Below, one piece after another: positions 36,347-46,295 of a DNA stretch of 64,000 nt (positions are counted from its first letter, which is position 1; each line of letters starts with the position of its first letter). The stretch is taken from NCBI GenBank assembly GCA_946892665.1, contig CAMPOT010000001.1, positions 496,001-560,000 of the forward strand. Direction: 5' to 3'. This DNA is from Chryseobacterium sp. Marseille-Q5410 (GTDB lineage Bacteria > Bacteroidota > Bacteroidia > Flavobacteriales > Weeksellaceae). The notes below the pieces were generated by a model. That model was not told the DNA's origin. It saw only the letters and a program-made list of their open reading frames with translations, and ran no database searches. The translations under genes and the position numbers were made by a program.

Positions 36347-36424
36347 ATGTGGGCATTATTCATTCTTTCAGTCTCGGCGTTTGCATATATCTGGTATGTG
36401 CTCGTAAAGCCGGAAAAATTTTAA
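36347..36424 (+). CDS. kdpF: Potassium-transporting ATPase subunit KdpF
   Basis: 25 residues (MWALFILSVSAFAYIWYVLV, then KPEKF). One membrane helix with the LVKPEKF end typical of KdpF, the small peptide that stabilises the KdpABC complex. It lies 20 bases before kdpA, the standard position. Confidence 0.75.
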   Translation: MWALFILSVSAFAYIWYVLVKPEKF

Positions 36425-36444
36425 AAAATCATAAATAAAGTCAG

Positions 36445-38133
36445 ATGAACTCAGAAATATTAGGAGTTATTGCAATGTTCGTCATTACCTTGGTTTTGGC
36501 GATTCCACTCGGAAAATACATTGCAAAAGTGTATGGAAATCAAAAAACTTTTTTAGATTTCCTTTTCAATCCAATTGAAAAATTATTTTACAGAATTTCC
36601 GGTATCAATCCTGAAAATGGGATGAACTGGAAACAGAATATGTTGGCTTTGTTGGCAATCAACTTTTTCTGGTTTTTAATTGGAATGTTTGTGTTTATGA
36701 ACCAATCCTGGCTACCATTAAATCCTGATAACAACCCTGATCAGACCGCCGATTTGGCGTTCAATACCACACTTTCATTTTTGGTAAACTGTAATCTTCA
36801 GCATTATTCCGGTGAAAGTGGCGTGAGTTATTTGGGACAATTGTATTTAATGTTCCTTCAGTTCACCACCGCAGCAACAGGTATGGCAGCAGTAGCGCAC
36901 GTTTTTGTGGCCTTCCGCGATAAACAGACCGAAAATTTGGGCAACTTTTTCAATTTCTTCACCAAATCCATTACGAGAATTTTGTTCCCAATTTCTGTAA
37001 TCATCGCAATGATTTTAATGGCAAACGGAACACCGATGACGTTTAACGGCAAAGATCACATCACAACGGTTGAAGGCAAAACAGTGGATGTTTCTACAGG
37101 TCCGGTTGCAGCATTCGTTCCCATAAAACATTTGGGAACCAATGGGGGTGGCTTCTTTGGAGCAAATGGTTCGCATCCGCTTGAAAATCCAACCTACATC
37201 ACGAATATGACGGAAATGATTGCACAAATGTTGATTCCTTTTGCATTGGTTTTTGCTTTCGGATATTTCATCAACCGCAGAAAATTGGGCTGGACTATTT
37301 TTGGAGTGATGACCATTGGTTTTCTTGCTTTAGCCGTTGCAAATATTGCTATTGAAACAGCCGGAAATCCTTTGGTTCAGAAAATGGGAGCCGACATTTC
37401 ACTTGGTAATATGGAAGGCAAAGAAATCCGTTTCGGTTCCGCAGCTTCGGCGTACTGGAGCATTGCGACAACGGTAATTTCCACAGGTTCCATCAACTCG
37501 ATGCACGACAGTTATATGCCGCTTTCCGGGATGAATATGATGCTGGCAATGATGATCAATTGTTTCTACGGCGGTGTTGGGGTTGGTATTCTCAATTATT
37601 TTGTATTCATCATTCTGGCGGTATTCATCAGCGGTTTGATGGTGGGCAGAACGCCGGAATTTTTAGGCAAAAAAATCGAATCCAAAGAAATGAAAATTGC
37701 GATGATCATCGCCTTGCTTCATCCATTCCTGATTTTGGTGGGAACCGCCTTAGCATCGTATATGCCGGAATTTGGAGCCAAAACTTTGAACAATCCCGGC
37801 TTCCACGGTTTCAGCGAGATGCTTTACGAATACACATCGGCATCAGCCAACAACGGTTCCGGTTTTGAAGGTTTGGGCGACAACACGCCGTGGTGGAATA
37901 TTTCAACAGGAATTGTGCTGATTTTAGCGAGATTCCTGCCGATTATTGGTCCGGTTGCGATTGCAGGATTTTTAGCACAGAAAAAATTTATTCCCGAAGG
38001 TTCAGGAACATTGCGAACCGACACGCCGACTTTCGGATTTATGACTTTAATGATTATCCTTCTCGTTGCAGCACTGGCATTTTTTCCGGCACTGACTTTA
38101 GGTCCAATCGCAGAACATTTTACTTTAAAATAG
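36445..38133 (+). CDS. kdpA: Potassium-transporting ATPase subunit KdpA
   Basis: A 562-residue polytopic inner-membrane protein, the ion-binding channel-like subunit of the high-affinity K+ pump. Selectivity-filter-type loops are visible: NCNLQHYSGE, the TNGGGFFGANGSHPLENPT segment, and SANNGSGFEG. Length equals that of known KdpA (about 560). It lies in the order kdpF-A-B-C. The operon is expected to be induced by low K+ through the adjacent two-component proteins. Confidence 0.96.
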   Translation: MNSEILGVIAMFVITLVLAIPLGKYIAKVYGNQKTFLDFLFNPIEKLFYRISGINPENGMNWKQNMLALLAINFFWFLIGMFVFMNQSWLPLNPDNNPDQTADLAFNTTLSFLVNCNLQHYSGESGVSYLGQLYLMFLQFTTAATGMAAVAHVFVAFRDKQTENLGNFFNFFTKSITRILFPISVIIAMILMANGTPMTFNGKDHITTVEGKTVDVSTGPVAAFVPIKHLGTNGGGFFGANGSHPLENPTYITNMTEMIAQMLIPFALVFAFGYFINRRKLGWTIFGVMTIGFLALAVANIAIETAGNPLVQKMGADISLGNMEGKEIRFGSAASAYWSIATTVISTGSINSMHDSYMPLSGMNMMLAMMINCFYGGVGVGILNYFVFIILAVFISGLMVGRTPEFLGKKIESKEMKIAMIIALLHPFLILVGTALASYMPEFGAKTLNNPGFHGFSEMLYEYTSASANNGSGFEGLGDNTPWWNISTGIVLILARFLPIIGPVAIAGFLAQKKFIPEGSGTLRTDTPTFGFMTLMIILLVAALAFFPALTLGPIAEHFTLK

Positions 38134-38215
38134 AATCAAGAACATAGAGCCAAGTATCAAGACTCAATAATCTTAAATCTCGGCTCTCGGCTCTCAAATC
38201 TTTAAAACTAAACAA

Positions 38216-40258
38216 ATGACAACACATAAATCTCAGTCATTATTTCAGAAAGATATGGTTTCAGAAGCACTGAAGCAGTCTTTCGTGAAACTGAATCCAA
38301 AAATTATGGTGAAAAATCCGGTGATGTTTTTGGTGGAAGTTGGCACATTAATTATGTTTTTCGTGTCCGTCTGGACATTGACGGGAGAAAAATCTCAGGG
38401 CAGTTTCGGCTACAATTTCAGTATTTTTCTGATACTTTTTTTAACGGTTCTGTTTGCCAATTTTGCTGAAGCCATTGCCGAAGCGAGAGGAAAAGCACAA
38501 GCCGACACCTTGAGAAAAACCCGTGAAGAAACGCCTGCAAAAGTAGTTGTGGATAACAAACCGGGCTTTGATGTGAAAACCGTTTCAAAATTATCGGCAC
38601 AAATGCAGTTAGGTGAAGTTTTTCTCTGCGTAGCAGGAGACCAAATTCCGATGGACGGCGAAATTATTGAAGGTTTGGCAACCATTGACGAGAGTGCAAT
38701 CACCGGCGAAAGTGCACCGGTAATTCGTGAAGCAGGAGGCGACAAATCTTCTGTAACCGGTGGAACTAAAGTGCTTTCGGACAGAATTAAAGTAAAAGTA
38801 ACCACAAAACCCGGCGAAAGTTTCCTTGATAAAATGATTGCTTTAGTAGAAGGCGCTTCAAGACAAAAAACGCCGAACGAAATCGCCTTAACCATTTTAT
38901 TGGCGGGCTTTACGCTGGTTTTCATTATCGTAACGGTAACTCTAAGACCTTTTGCATTATACGCAAACGTTCCGATTACAATAGCGGCTCTAATTTCACT
39001 TTTCGTGTGTTTAATTCCCACCACAATCGGTGGATTACTTTCAGCAATCGGAATTGCAGGAATGGACAGAGCCTTGAGAGCCAATGTGATTACAAAATCC
39101 GGTAAAGCGGTGGAAACTGCCGGAGATATTGATGTTTTGCTTTTGGATAAAACGGGTACCATCACGATCGGAAACAGAAAAGCCACCAACTTTTGGCCTG
39201 CAAATGAAGTGAACGAACAGGAATTTATTCACGATGCAGCGTTGAGTTCCATAGCTGATTTAACGCCGGAAGGAAAATCCATCATTGAACTGGCGAACCT
39301 AAATCCCTCTCAGTTGGAAGTAATCAATCCCAAATTTATTGAATTCACGGCTGAAACAAGAAGTTCGGGAATTAATTTCGAAAACACCAGAATACGTAAA
39401 GGTGCTTTTGATGCCATAAAAAAACTCTCTGAAAATGCCGGAAATTCATTTCCAACTGAAATTGCAGACCGTGTAAAAGTAATATCGGAAAATGGAGGAA
39501 CGCCGCTTGTAGTTTCTAAAAATGAAAAAGTAATTGGGGTAATTGAACTTCAGGACATTATTAAAACCGGAATGAGAGAAAGGTTCGAAAGGCTTCGTAA
39601 AATGGGGGTAAAAACAGTGATGGTAACTGGTGATAACCCTTTAACTGCAAAATTTATTGCCGAAAAAGCCGGTGTGGACGATTTCATTGCGGAAGCGAAA
39701 CCCGAGGATAAAATGAACTACATCAAAAAAGAGCAGCAAAACGGGAAACTGGTAGCGATGATGGGAGACGGAACCAATGATGCTCCGGCACTTGCACAGG
39801 CTGATGTAGGCGTAGCGATGAACAGCGGAACGCAGGCAGCAAAAGAAGCGGGAAATATGGTAGATTTGGATAACGACCCAACAAAACTGATTGAAATTGT
39901 GGAAATTGGTAAACAACTTCTGATGACACGCGGAACGCTGACTACTTTCTCCATCGCAAACGATGTTGCTAAATATTTTGCAATTATCCCGGCGCTTTTT
40001 ATTACGGTAATTCCTGCCTTACAGTCGCTGAACATTATGCATTTGCACAGTCCGCAAAGTGCAATTTTATCAGCCGTAATTTTCAATGCGGTCATTATTC
40101 CGTTCCTAATTCCATTAGCATTGAAAGGTGTGGAATACAAACCCATCGGTGCAAGTGCGTTGCTCAGAAGAAACCTTTTGATTTACGGTTTGGGAGGTAT
40201 TGTCGTTCCCTTCCTCGGCATCAAACTCATCGATATGGCAGTGTCGCTGTTTGTTTAA
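38216..40258 (+). CDS. kdpB: Potassium-transporting ATPase ATP-binding subunit KdpB
   Basis: A 680-residue P-type ATPase. The phosphorylated Asp is in DKTGTIT near residue 310, the actuator loop is ITGESAP, and the hinge [21 protein letters not shown] near 515-535. It hydrolyses ATP to drive K+ import with KdpA. Regular length. The gap to kdpA is 82 bases; a 258-base gap with repeats separates it from kdpC. Confidence 0.97.
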   Translation: MTTHKSQSLFQKDMVSEALKQSFVKLNPKIMVKNPVMFLVEVGTLIMFFVSVWTLTGEKSQGSFGYNFSIFLILFLTVLFANFAEAIAEARGKAQADTLRKTREETPAKVVVDNKPGFDVKTVSKLSAQMQLGEVFLCVAGDQIPMDGEIIEGLATIDESAITGESAPVIREAGGDKSSVTGGTKVLSDRIKVKVTTKPGESFLDKMIALVEGASRQKTPNEIALTILLAGFTLVFIIVTVTLRPFALYANVPITIAALISLFVCLIPTTIGGLLSAIGIAGMDRALRANVITKSGKAVETAGDIDVLLLDKTGTITIGNRKATNFWPANEVNEQEFIHDAALSSIADLTPEGKSIIELANLNPSQLEVINPKFIEFTAETRSSGINFENTRIRKGAFDAIKKLSENAGNSFPTEIADRVKVISENGGTPLVVSKNEKVIGVIELQDIIKTGMRERFERLRKMGVKTVMVTGDNPLTAKFIAEKAGVDDFIAEAKPEDKMNYIKKEQQNGKLVAMMGDGTNDAPALAQADVGVAMNSGTQAAKEAGNMVDLDNDPTKLIEIVEIGKQLLMTRGTLTTFSIANDVAKYFAIIPALFITVIPALQSLNIMHLHSPQSAILSAVIFNAVIIPFLIPLALKGVEYKPIGASALLRRNLLIYGLGGIVVPFLGIKLIDMAVSLFV

Positions 40259-40309
40259 ATAAAAAAAAAAGAAGAAAGATAAGAAGTAAAAAATGACCTA
40301 GGAGTTATT

Positions 40310-40492
40310 TGCGTAAATAAAATTTTGAAAAATTCCGTTAAGAAATTTCCGCTGTTTGAGCGCGCTAAAATCTACAATCGAAGTACAAATTTATTATCGC
40401 GCGAGTTTCGGAAATTTTAGGAAGTTTTTGAAATTTTTAGCAAATAAATCCAGTCTTGAATTTTTGGTTCTTTTGTTTCAAGACAAAAGAAC
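40310..40492. repeat. Dispersed-type palindromic repeat between kdpB and kdpC
   Basis: GTTCTTTTGT and ACAAAAGAAC pair at 40467-40492 around TTCAAG. Before it, TTGCGTAAATAAAATTTTG and TTTTTAGCAAATAAA are partial inverses, and GCGCGCTAAAATC / TATCGCGCGAG forms a further small palindrome. The string looks like a REP-type intergenic repeat known from flavobacterial genomes; it may lower kdpC expression relative to kdpB. Confidence 0.45.
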
Positions 40493-40516
40493 TTCACAAC
40501 AAAAAAATTAATTAAA

Positions 40517-41065
40517 ATGAAAAATTTTATAAAACCGGCCATTGTACTAACATTATCAATGATCATACTCATCAGTCTTTACACCGTTATCGTTTACGGT
40601 TTGGGAAAAGTTCTGCCGAATCACGGCGAAGGTGAACAGATTGCCGTAAACGGCAAAAGATATTACACCAATATTGCGCAGCAGTTTAAATCGCCCAATT
40701 ACTTTCATCCAAGAACTTCTGCGGTAAATTATAACGCTGCTGGAAGCGGAGGAAGCAATAAAGGTCCTTCCAATCCAGAATATCTTGCGGATGTTCAGAA
40801 GCGAATTGACAGCGTAAGACAGGAAAATCCAGAAATGCAGAATGCGGAAGTTCCCGTGGATTTGGTTACAGCAAGCGGAAGCGGTTTAGATCCTGATATT
40901 TCCGTAAAAGGTGCTGAATATCAAATTAAACGAATTGCTAAAGCAAGGAATCTGGATGAAGAAAAAGTTCAGAAACTTGTGGCAGAAAATACAGAATCCG
41001 GCGTTTTCGGACCTTCAAAAGTGAATGTTTTGAAACTGAATCTCGCATTAGACCAAATCAAATAA
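40517..41065 (+). CDS. kdpC: Potassium-transporting ATPase subunit KdpC
   Basis: A 182-residue protein with one N-terminal membrane helix (about residues 8-30) and the KdpC periplasmic domain: YFHPRTSAVNYNAAGSGGSNKG, VDLVTASGSGLDPDIS and RIAKARNLDEEKVQKLV. It stabilises the KdpAB complex. It is separated from kdpB by a repeat-containing gap rather than by the usual few bases. Confidence 0.95.
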   Translation: MKNFIKPAIVLTLSMIILISLYTVIVYGLGKVLPNHGEGEQIAVNGKRYYTNIAQQFKSPNYFHPRTSAVNYNAAGSGGSNKGPSNPEYLADVQKRIDSVRQENPEMQNAEVPVDLVTASGSGLDPDISVKGAEYQIKRIAKARNLDEEKVQKLVAENTESGVFGPSKVNVLKLNLALDQIK

Positions 41066-41136
41066 TTATATCTCTGAAAGAAGGAAAATTCGTTTCCCAT
41101 AACTAAAAATCCTGCTTTCTTTTTAAATTTAAACCA

Positions 41137-42219
41137 ATGAACAAATTTCTATATCCACTTATTTTTATAATCTCTTCAAACCTGATTAATGCTCAGGAAA
41201 CAGAAAAACTGGAACCAAAAATAACCTTCTCTGGCTATGCCGAAATTTTCTACAACTACGATTTTGCAGAACCTGAAAACCATATCCGTCAGCCATTTCT
41301 CTACACTTACAACCGCCACAACGAATTCAATTTGAATATAGGATTGGCGAAAGCCCATTATGAAACTGAAAATATGCGTGCCAATCTTGCTGCAATGGCG
41401 GGAACGTATGTTCATGACAATATGGCTGCGGAACAGGGCGCTTTAAAATTTGTAAACGAAGCGAATGTCGGTTTTAAAATTTCAAAAGATAAAAATTTGT
41501 GGATTGATGCAGGGATTCTGCCTTCTCATATCGGGTGGGAGAGTGCAGTAGGAAAAGATAATTTGACGTTGACAAGGAGCATCGCCGCAGAAAATTCGCC
41601 TTATTTTGAGACAGGAGCAAAAATTTCCTACACAACAGATAACGGCAAATGGTTTCTGAGCGGACTTGTGCTGAACGGTTGGCAACGAATCGCAAAATTA
41701 GAAGGTAACCAGAGTTTGGGAATCGGGCATCAGTTGACTTACACACCGAGCACTATATTCAGCATTAACAGCAGTTCTTTCATCGGAAACGATAAGCCGA
41801 AAGGAGAAAAAAAGATGCGCTATTTCCACAATCTTTTCGCAACGCTGAAACCTACGGATAAGTTCACCACCATTCTTGGATTTGACATCGGTGCAGAGCA
41901 GAAGGAAAAAGGCAGCGACGCCTATAACATCTGGTATTCCCCGAATGTTCTGGCAAAATATCAGATCACTGAAAAAGCAGGAATTGGCGGCAGATTGGAG
42001 TATTACAACGATAAAAATGGCGTTATCATTTCAACAGCAACACCTAAGATTTTTCAGACTTTCGGTTATTCTTTAAATTTTGATTATCAGATTCATAAAA
42101 ATATTTTGTGGAGATCTGAAGCCAGAGGCTTTTCTTCTAAGGACGCAATTTTCATCAAAGACGGAAATCCAGCAGGCGGCAATTTCAGTTTAACCACAAG
42201 TGTTTCAGTCTGGTTTTAA
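41137..42219 (+). CDS. Outer-membrane porin-like protein of the kdp locus
   Basis: A 360-residue protein with a signal peptide (residues 1-19, ending LINAQE). Alternating hydrophobic strands and a C-terminal aromatic (SVSVWF) mark an outer-membrane beta-barrel. Phrases such as ITFSGYAEIFYNYDFAEPEN and IDAGILPSHIGWESA match the porin-type proteins that commonly sit in Bacteroidota kdp loci. It may let K+ reach the pump through the outer membrane; this is context-based. Confidence 0.75.
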   Translation: MNKFLYPLIFIISSNLINAQETEKLEPKITFSGYAEIFYNYDFAEPENHIRQPFLYTYNRHNEFNLNIGLAKAHYETENMRANLAAMAGTYVHDNMAAEQGALKFVNEANVGFKISKDKNLWIDAGILPSHIGWESAVGKDNLTLTRSIAAENSPYFETGAKISYTTDNGKWFLSGLVLNGWQRIAKLEGNQSLGIGHQLTYTPSTIFSINSSSFIGNDKPKGEKKMRYFHNLFATLKPTDKFTTILGFDIGAEQKEKGSDAYNIWYSPNVLAKYQITEKAGIGGRLEYYNDKNGVIISTATPKIFQTFGYSLNFDYQIHKNILWRSEARGFSSKDAIFIKDGNPAGGNFSLTTSVSVWF

Positions 42220-42303
42220 AAATTAGAAGTTAGATTTTAGAAATTAAAAGTTAGCTGGTAGATTTTAGAATAAATTCAAAACTCAAAACTCAGAAAATTA
42301 ACA

Positions 42304-43452
42304 ATGGAAGAGGCACGGAAATCTGCAGATTACTTTCTTGAACTCATTCAAAAATCCAGGAAAGGAAAATTCAAAATCTACATCGGGATGAGTGCCGGCG
42401 TTGGTAAAACCTACCGTATGCTTCAGGAAGCCCACGCGCTTTTGAGAAATAAAGTTGATGTAAAAATAGGCTACATCGAACCTCACGACCGTGCCGAAAC
42501 CATTGCTTTGGTATCAGGAATTCCACAAATTCCACGAAAATCTGTTTTTTACAAAGGAAAACAACTGGAAGAAATGGATCTTCAGGCAATCTTGAACGCC
42601 CATCCTGAAGTGGTTTTGGTAGACGAGCTCGCGCACAGCAACATCGAAGGCAGCAAAAACAAAAAACGCTGGCAGGATGTTCTGGAACTTTTGGATGCGG
42701 GCATCAATGTAATTTCTGCAATGAACATTCAGCATATTGAAAGCCTGAACGAAACCGTGAAAAAAATCACTGGAATTGAAGTAACCGAGCGTGTTCCCGA
42801 CAAGATTTTAGCACTGGCAGATGAAGTGGTAAACATTGATTTGACAGCAGACGAATTGATTACGAGGCTTCAGGAAGGAAAAATTTACCGGCAGGAAAAA
42901 ATTCAGCAGGCACTAAATAATTTTTTTAAAAGTGAACACATTCTTCAACTTCGCGAACTGGCACTAAAAGAGGTGGCCACGCACGTGGAGAAAAAAGTGG
43001 AAGCCGTTATGGATAATCCTCAGAATTTCCGCAAAGAAAAACTGCTCGCGTGCATCAGCAGCAATTACGAAAATGCCAAACACGTGATTAGAAAAACGGC
43101 TCGGTTTGCAAGTTACTACAACTCGTTGTGGACGGTGATTTACATCCAAACTCCCGAAGAAAATCCCAACAAAATTGCACTGGACAAACAGCGGCATCTC
43201 ATCAATAATCTGAATCTGGCGCATGAGTTGGGAGCGAAAGTCATTCAGCAAAAAGGAAACAATATTGCCAATGCTCTGATTGATTATGTAAAGAACAACG
43301 GCATCACCACATTGTGTGTTGGCAAACCGCATTTCAATTATTTGCAGAATTTAACAGGTGTGGCGTGGTTCAATACCCTAATTACGAAAATGAGCGAGAA
43401 TAATGTGGACATTATTATTCTGTCAAAAAATACAAAAAGTACCGTAATTTAG
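42304..43452 (+). CDS. KdpD N-terminal sensor module without kinase
   Basis: A 382-residue protein equal to the cytoplasmic N-terminal part of KdpD only: KdpD domain about 20-230 with Walker A GVGKTYRML and Walker B VLVDELAHSN, then a universal-stress-like domain about 250-375. The membrane helices and the histidine kinase that make up the other 500 residues of enterobacterial KdpD are absent. The next gene, seven bases away, encodes a membrane kinase and probably supplies the missing half. The start follows an A-rich leader at 42301. Confidence 0.9.
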   Translation: MEEARKSADYFLELIQKSRKGKFKIYIGMSAGVGKTYRMLQEAHALLRNKVDVKIGYIEPHDRAETIALVSGIPQIPRKSVFYKGKQLEEMDLQAILNAHPEVVLVDELAHSNIEGSKNKKRWQDVLELLDAGINVISAMNIQHIESLNETVKKITGIEVTERVPDKILALADEVVNIDLTADELITRLQEGKIYRQEKIQQALNNFFKSEHILQLRELALKEVATHVEKKVEAVMDNPQNFRKEKLLACISSNYENAKHVIRKTARFASYYNSLWTVIYIQTPEENPNKIALDKQRHLINNLNLAHELGAKVIQQKGNNIANALIDYVKNNGITTLCVGKPHFNYLQNLTGVAWFNTLITKMSENNVDIIILSKNTKSTVI

Positions 43453-43459
43453 TAGCATT

Positions 43460-45160
43460 ATGAATGTAAAAACAAAACTCCTCCTTGGTGTAGGTGCCCT
43501 GTTTCTGATGATTGTTGCCCTATCTGCTATTGGTGCCATATATATCAATAAATCGAAACGCGATACTAAAAACATCCTTGTTGCTAATTATAACTCGCTG
43601 ATTTATTCTAAAAATATGATTCAGGCACTTGATGATTTTGATAATCCGGAGGCGGTAAAAGAATTTGAAAAAAATGTTGATTTGGAAGGCAAAAACCTTA
43701 CCGAAAAAGGCGAAAAAGAATCCTGGCTTGCACTAAAAAATCATTTTTTCGAGTACAAAAGTGAACCATCTCCCGAAAATGCAGTTGCTTTAAGAAATGA
43801 TATTGGAGAAATTATGAGGCAGAATATGGAGGCAATTCAGCGGAAAAGCGATATTGCTATTGCCACCTCGGAGAATGCCTACATCTGGATCATTGCTTTG
43901 GGAACTTTCTGTTTTTTGGTAGCGAGTTCCCTGCTCTTCAACATTCCGCACAGTATTTCTAATCCAATTTCAACGCTTACAAAAAGTATTGATGAAATTT
44001 CAAAACGGAATTATTCGGAAAGAATTAATCTTCCTATGGACGGAGAATTTGGGCAACTGGCAGGTTCATTCAACATAATGGCGCAGAAACTTGAAGAATA
44101 TGAAAACAGTAATCTGAATCGTGAGATTACCAATAAAAAACGTGTGGAAACGCTTATTGAAAATATGCACGATCCTGTAATTGGACTGGATGATGAAGGA
44201 AAAATTGTGTTTATTAATCAAGAGGCACTTAAAGTTTCCGGTCTGGTAAAAACGGATGTTTTGGGCAAAACAGCTTCTAACATTGCGATTGATAATGATT
44301 TGATTCGCGAAATTCTACAGCGTGAAAAGTCCTCATCAACAGACAGCATGAAGATTTATGCCGATGACAAAGAGAGTTATTTTGATTTGGATGTGGTGCC
44401 CATCAGTTTTTTGGAAACAGGTAAAAAAAATATCATCAACGCAGGTAAAGTATTGATTTTGAGAAATATCACCCGTTATAAAGAACTGGAATATGCCAAA
44501 ACAAATTTTATCGCCACCATTTCCCATGAATTGAAAACACCTATTTCTGCTATTAAAATGGGAACGCAATTGCTTAAAAATGAGAATTTTGGAGATCTTA
44601 ATCTGCAGCAGCAGGAGCTCGTGAACAGTATTGAAGAGGACGGACAGCGACTTTTGGATATTACCGGCGAACTTTTGAATATGTCGCAGGTGGAAAGCGG
44701 AAATATTAAACTGAATATTACGGATTGCAGCGTGAAAAACCTGCTTAATGCCGCCTATACTAACAACATTAAACTTGCACAGAATAAGAGCATAAAAATT
44801 ACCCTTGAAAACAAAGTGGAAGAAAATGCAACTGTAACTGCCGATTTTGACAAAACGGTTTGGGTGCTGAACAATTTTATTACCAACGCCATTAAACATT
44901 CTTTTAATGATATTGAAATAATTTTAGGAGCAGAAAAGTTAGGTGAAGGAACAAGGTTTTTTGTGAAAGATTTTGGAAATGGGATTGATGAAAAATTTCA
45001 GAATCAAATTTTTGACCGCTATTTTCAGGTACCTGGAAGCAATCAAAACGGAACCGGTCTCGGACTTTCCATCTGCAAAAGTTTCATCGAAAAAATGAAC
45101 GGGGAAATTGGTGTGGATAGTAAAGGTGGCGAAGGTAGCCGGTTTTGGTTTTTATTATAA
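43460..45160 (+). CDS. Membrane sensor histidine kinase (HAMP, PAS, HisKA) paired with the KdpD stub
   Basis: A 566-residue kinase. Two membrane helices (about 8-30 and 145-165) bracket an external helical domain. A HAMP domain follows (ISNPISTLTKSIDEIS), then a PAS domain about 225-340 (VIGLDDEGKIVFINQEAL), HisKA with phospho-acceptor His in ISHELKTPISA near residue 355, and HATPase motifs N (NNFITNAIKHS), G1 (DFGNGID) and G2 (GTGLGLSI). Likely partner of the sigma-54 regulator at 34395, controlling kdp through phosphotransfer; the architecture resembles KinB-type kinases rather than KdpD. Confidence 0.9.
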   Translation: MNVKTKLLLGVGALFLMIVALSAIGAIYINKSKRDTKNILVANYNSLIYSKNMIQALDDFDNPEAVKEFEKNVDLEGKNLTEKGEKESWLALKNHFFEYKSEPSPENAVALRNDIGEIMRQNMEAIQRKSDIAIATSENAYIWIIALGTFCFLVASSLLFNIPHSISNPISTLTKSIDEISKRNYSERINLPMDGEFGQLAGSFNIMAQKLEEYENSNLNREITNKKRVETLIENMHDPVIGLDDEGKIVFINQEALKVSGLVKTDVLGKTASNIAIDNDLIREILQREKSSSTDSMKIYADDKESYFDLDVVPISFLETGKKNIINAGKVLILRNITRYKELEYAKTNFIATISHELKTPISAIKMGTQLLKNENFGDLNLQQQELVNSIEEDGQRLLDITGELLNMSQVESGNIKLNITDCSVKNLLNAAYTNNIKLAQNKSIKITLENKVEENATVTADFDKTVWVLNNFITNAIKHSFNDIEIILGAEKLGEGTRFFVKDFGNGIDEKFQNQIFDRYFQVPGSNQNGTGLGLSICKSFIEKMNGEIGVDSKGGEGSRFWFLL

Positions 45161-46070
45161 AGTGATATTTGTTAAATTTGAAGCACTACGTATCCTCGCC
45201 AAGTAACATAATCGAAATTATGGTCAAAATGCCAACGCAATACGTTGCCCTCCAGTCCGCAGGCTCCCTTACGTGCAAAACCAACCGCATCATTGCCCAT
45301 AATTTGAGATTATGTAAAATGCTTTCCTTGCAACGGGCACAGCCCTTTTGCGCCAACGCCTTCCAGCCGCCAGTGCAGTTATAATTTACACGGTCAGTTT
45401 CCCAATCGAAAACCTACATTAACCCCGGCACCCATTCAAGGATGCAGAAAAAATGGTGCAGAGTGTTTCGGGATTTGCCAAGTTCCTACAGCCACTGTAT
45501 TGCTTTTTTTCAGCGGATAAGTTTAGTGGCAATACAGTCGCTTTCGTCACCGCGCACAGTAGTATTCCATACTGAAGAAAATTGCTTTCGCAGCCGCCAT
45601 ATTTTCACCACACACCAAAGACACTTTGGTTTCATAGGCAAACATTTGTAGTGTGTTTGTGGCGCGTGCTGAAAATTCCCAAGCAAAGCATTTTCTTTCA
45701 GCATTCCATACCACTGTCTTTGCAGCCGCTGTTACAGTTCAGTCACATAAGGAAGATTTATGCAAGTTGACCTTTTCGTAAAGCACCATTTTTCTGCGAG
45801 TCTTTTTCCCCGTTTTGTCATCGCTTTCCCAAGTTCCTCCAGTCTATAGCCGGCATTCACTTTTCGGAATCTGAAGAACCGTTTTTCTCTGCCGTCTATA
45901 CACTTCCGTAACCGCGCACAGGAGCATAGCACTGTTCCAAGTATTCACAGAACTATGCACCTGTCTTTTCCATCACTTTTCCTCGCTTTGAGTGCAGTTG
46001 TCACAAGCAATTATCCCCATCAATCGAAGTGTTGGAATTTCCTTCTTAGAAAGTTCGGGATAAGAAAAAA
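45161..46070. other. Gene-poor stretch with no credible ORF
   Basis: About 900 bases without a convincing gene on either strand; only short, incoherent frames. Base composition is less AT-rich than neighbours. Short phrases recur loosely: CACCGCGCACAGTAGTATTCC near 45550 and AACCGCGCACAGGAGCATAGC near 45910; CAAGTTCCTACAG near 45478 and CAAGTTCCTCCAG near 45829. It may be a decayed repeat region or a structured RNA; nothing can be named. Confidence 0.4.
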
Positions 46071-46250
46071 TAAAAAAAAAAGAAAGTAAAGGTCTGTTGT
46101 CAGGAAAATGCGCCGTCAATATCAAGCCGTAAACGGTTTTTTGCAAAAACTATTTCCGTGAAATAAAATACGGCAATACTTTTTGCAAAAAAATATTGCA
46201 CCGCATTTTCCTTCCACACGGTCGGAGCACTTTCTTTTTTCCTTTTTTTT
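46071..46250. repeat. Large nested imperfect palindrome, about 180 bases
   Basis: Outer arms AAAAAGAAAGT (near 46077) and ACTTTCTTTTTT (46229-46240); middle arms GGAAAATGCG (46103-46112) and CGCATTTTCC (46202-46211); inner arms TTTTTTGCAAAAACTATT and AATACTTTTTGCAAAAAA around GTGAAATAAAATAC. The nested layout resembles the array repeats at 50-61 kb, but sequence and end motifs differ. It lies just before the gene at 46296. Confidence 0.65.
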
Positions 46251-46295
46251 CTTTTGAAAAATTTTCAGCGGAGCAAAATTTTTTAAACCAAAATT

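Noticed and set aside
38410-39189. 259-residue frame opposite kdpB
   Set aside because: kdpB is unmistakable on the other strand; the frame is Ser/Pro/Ile-rich without any domain.
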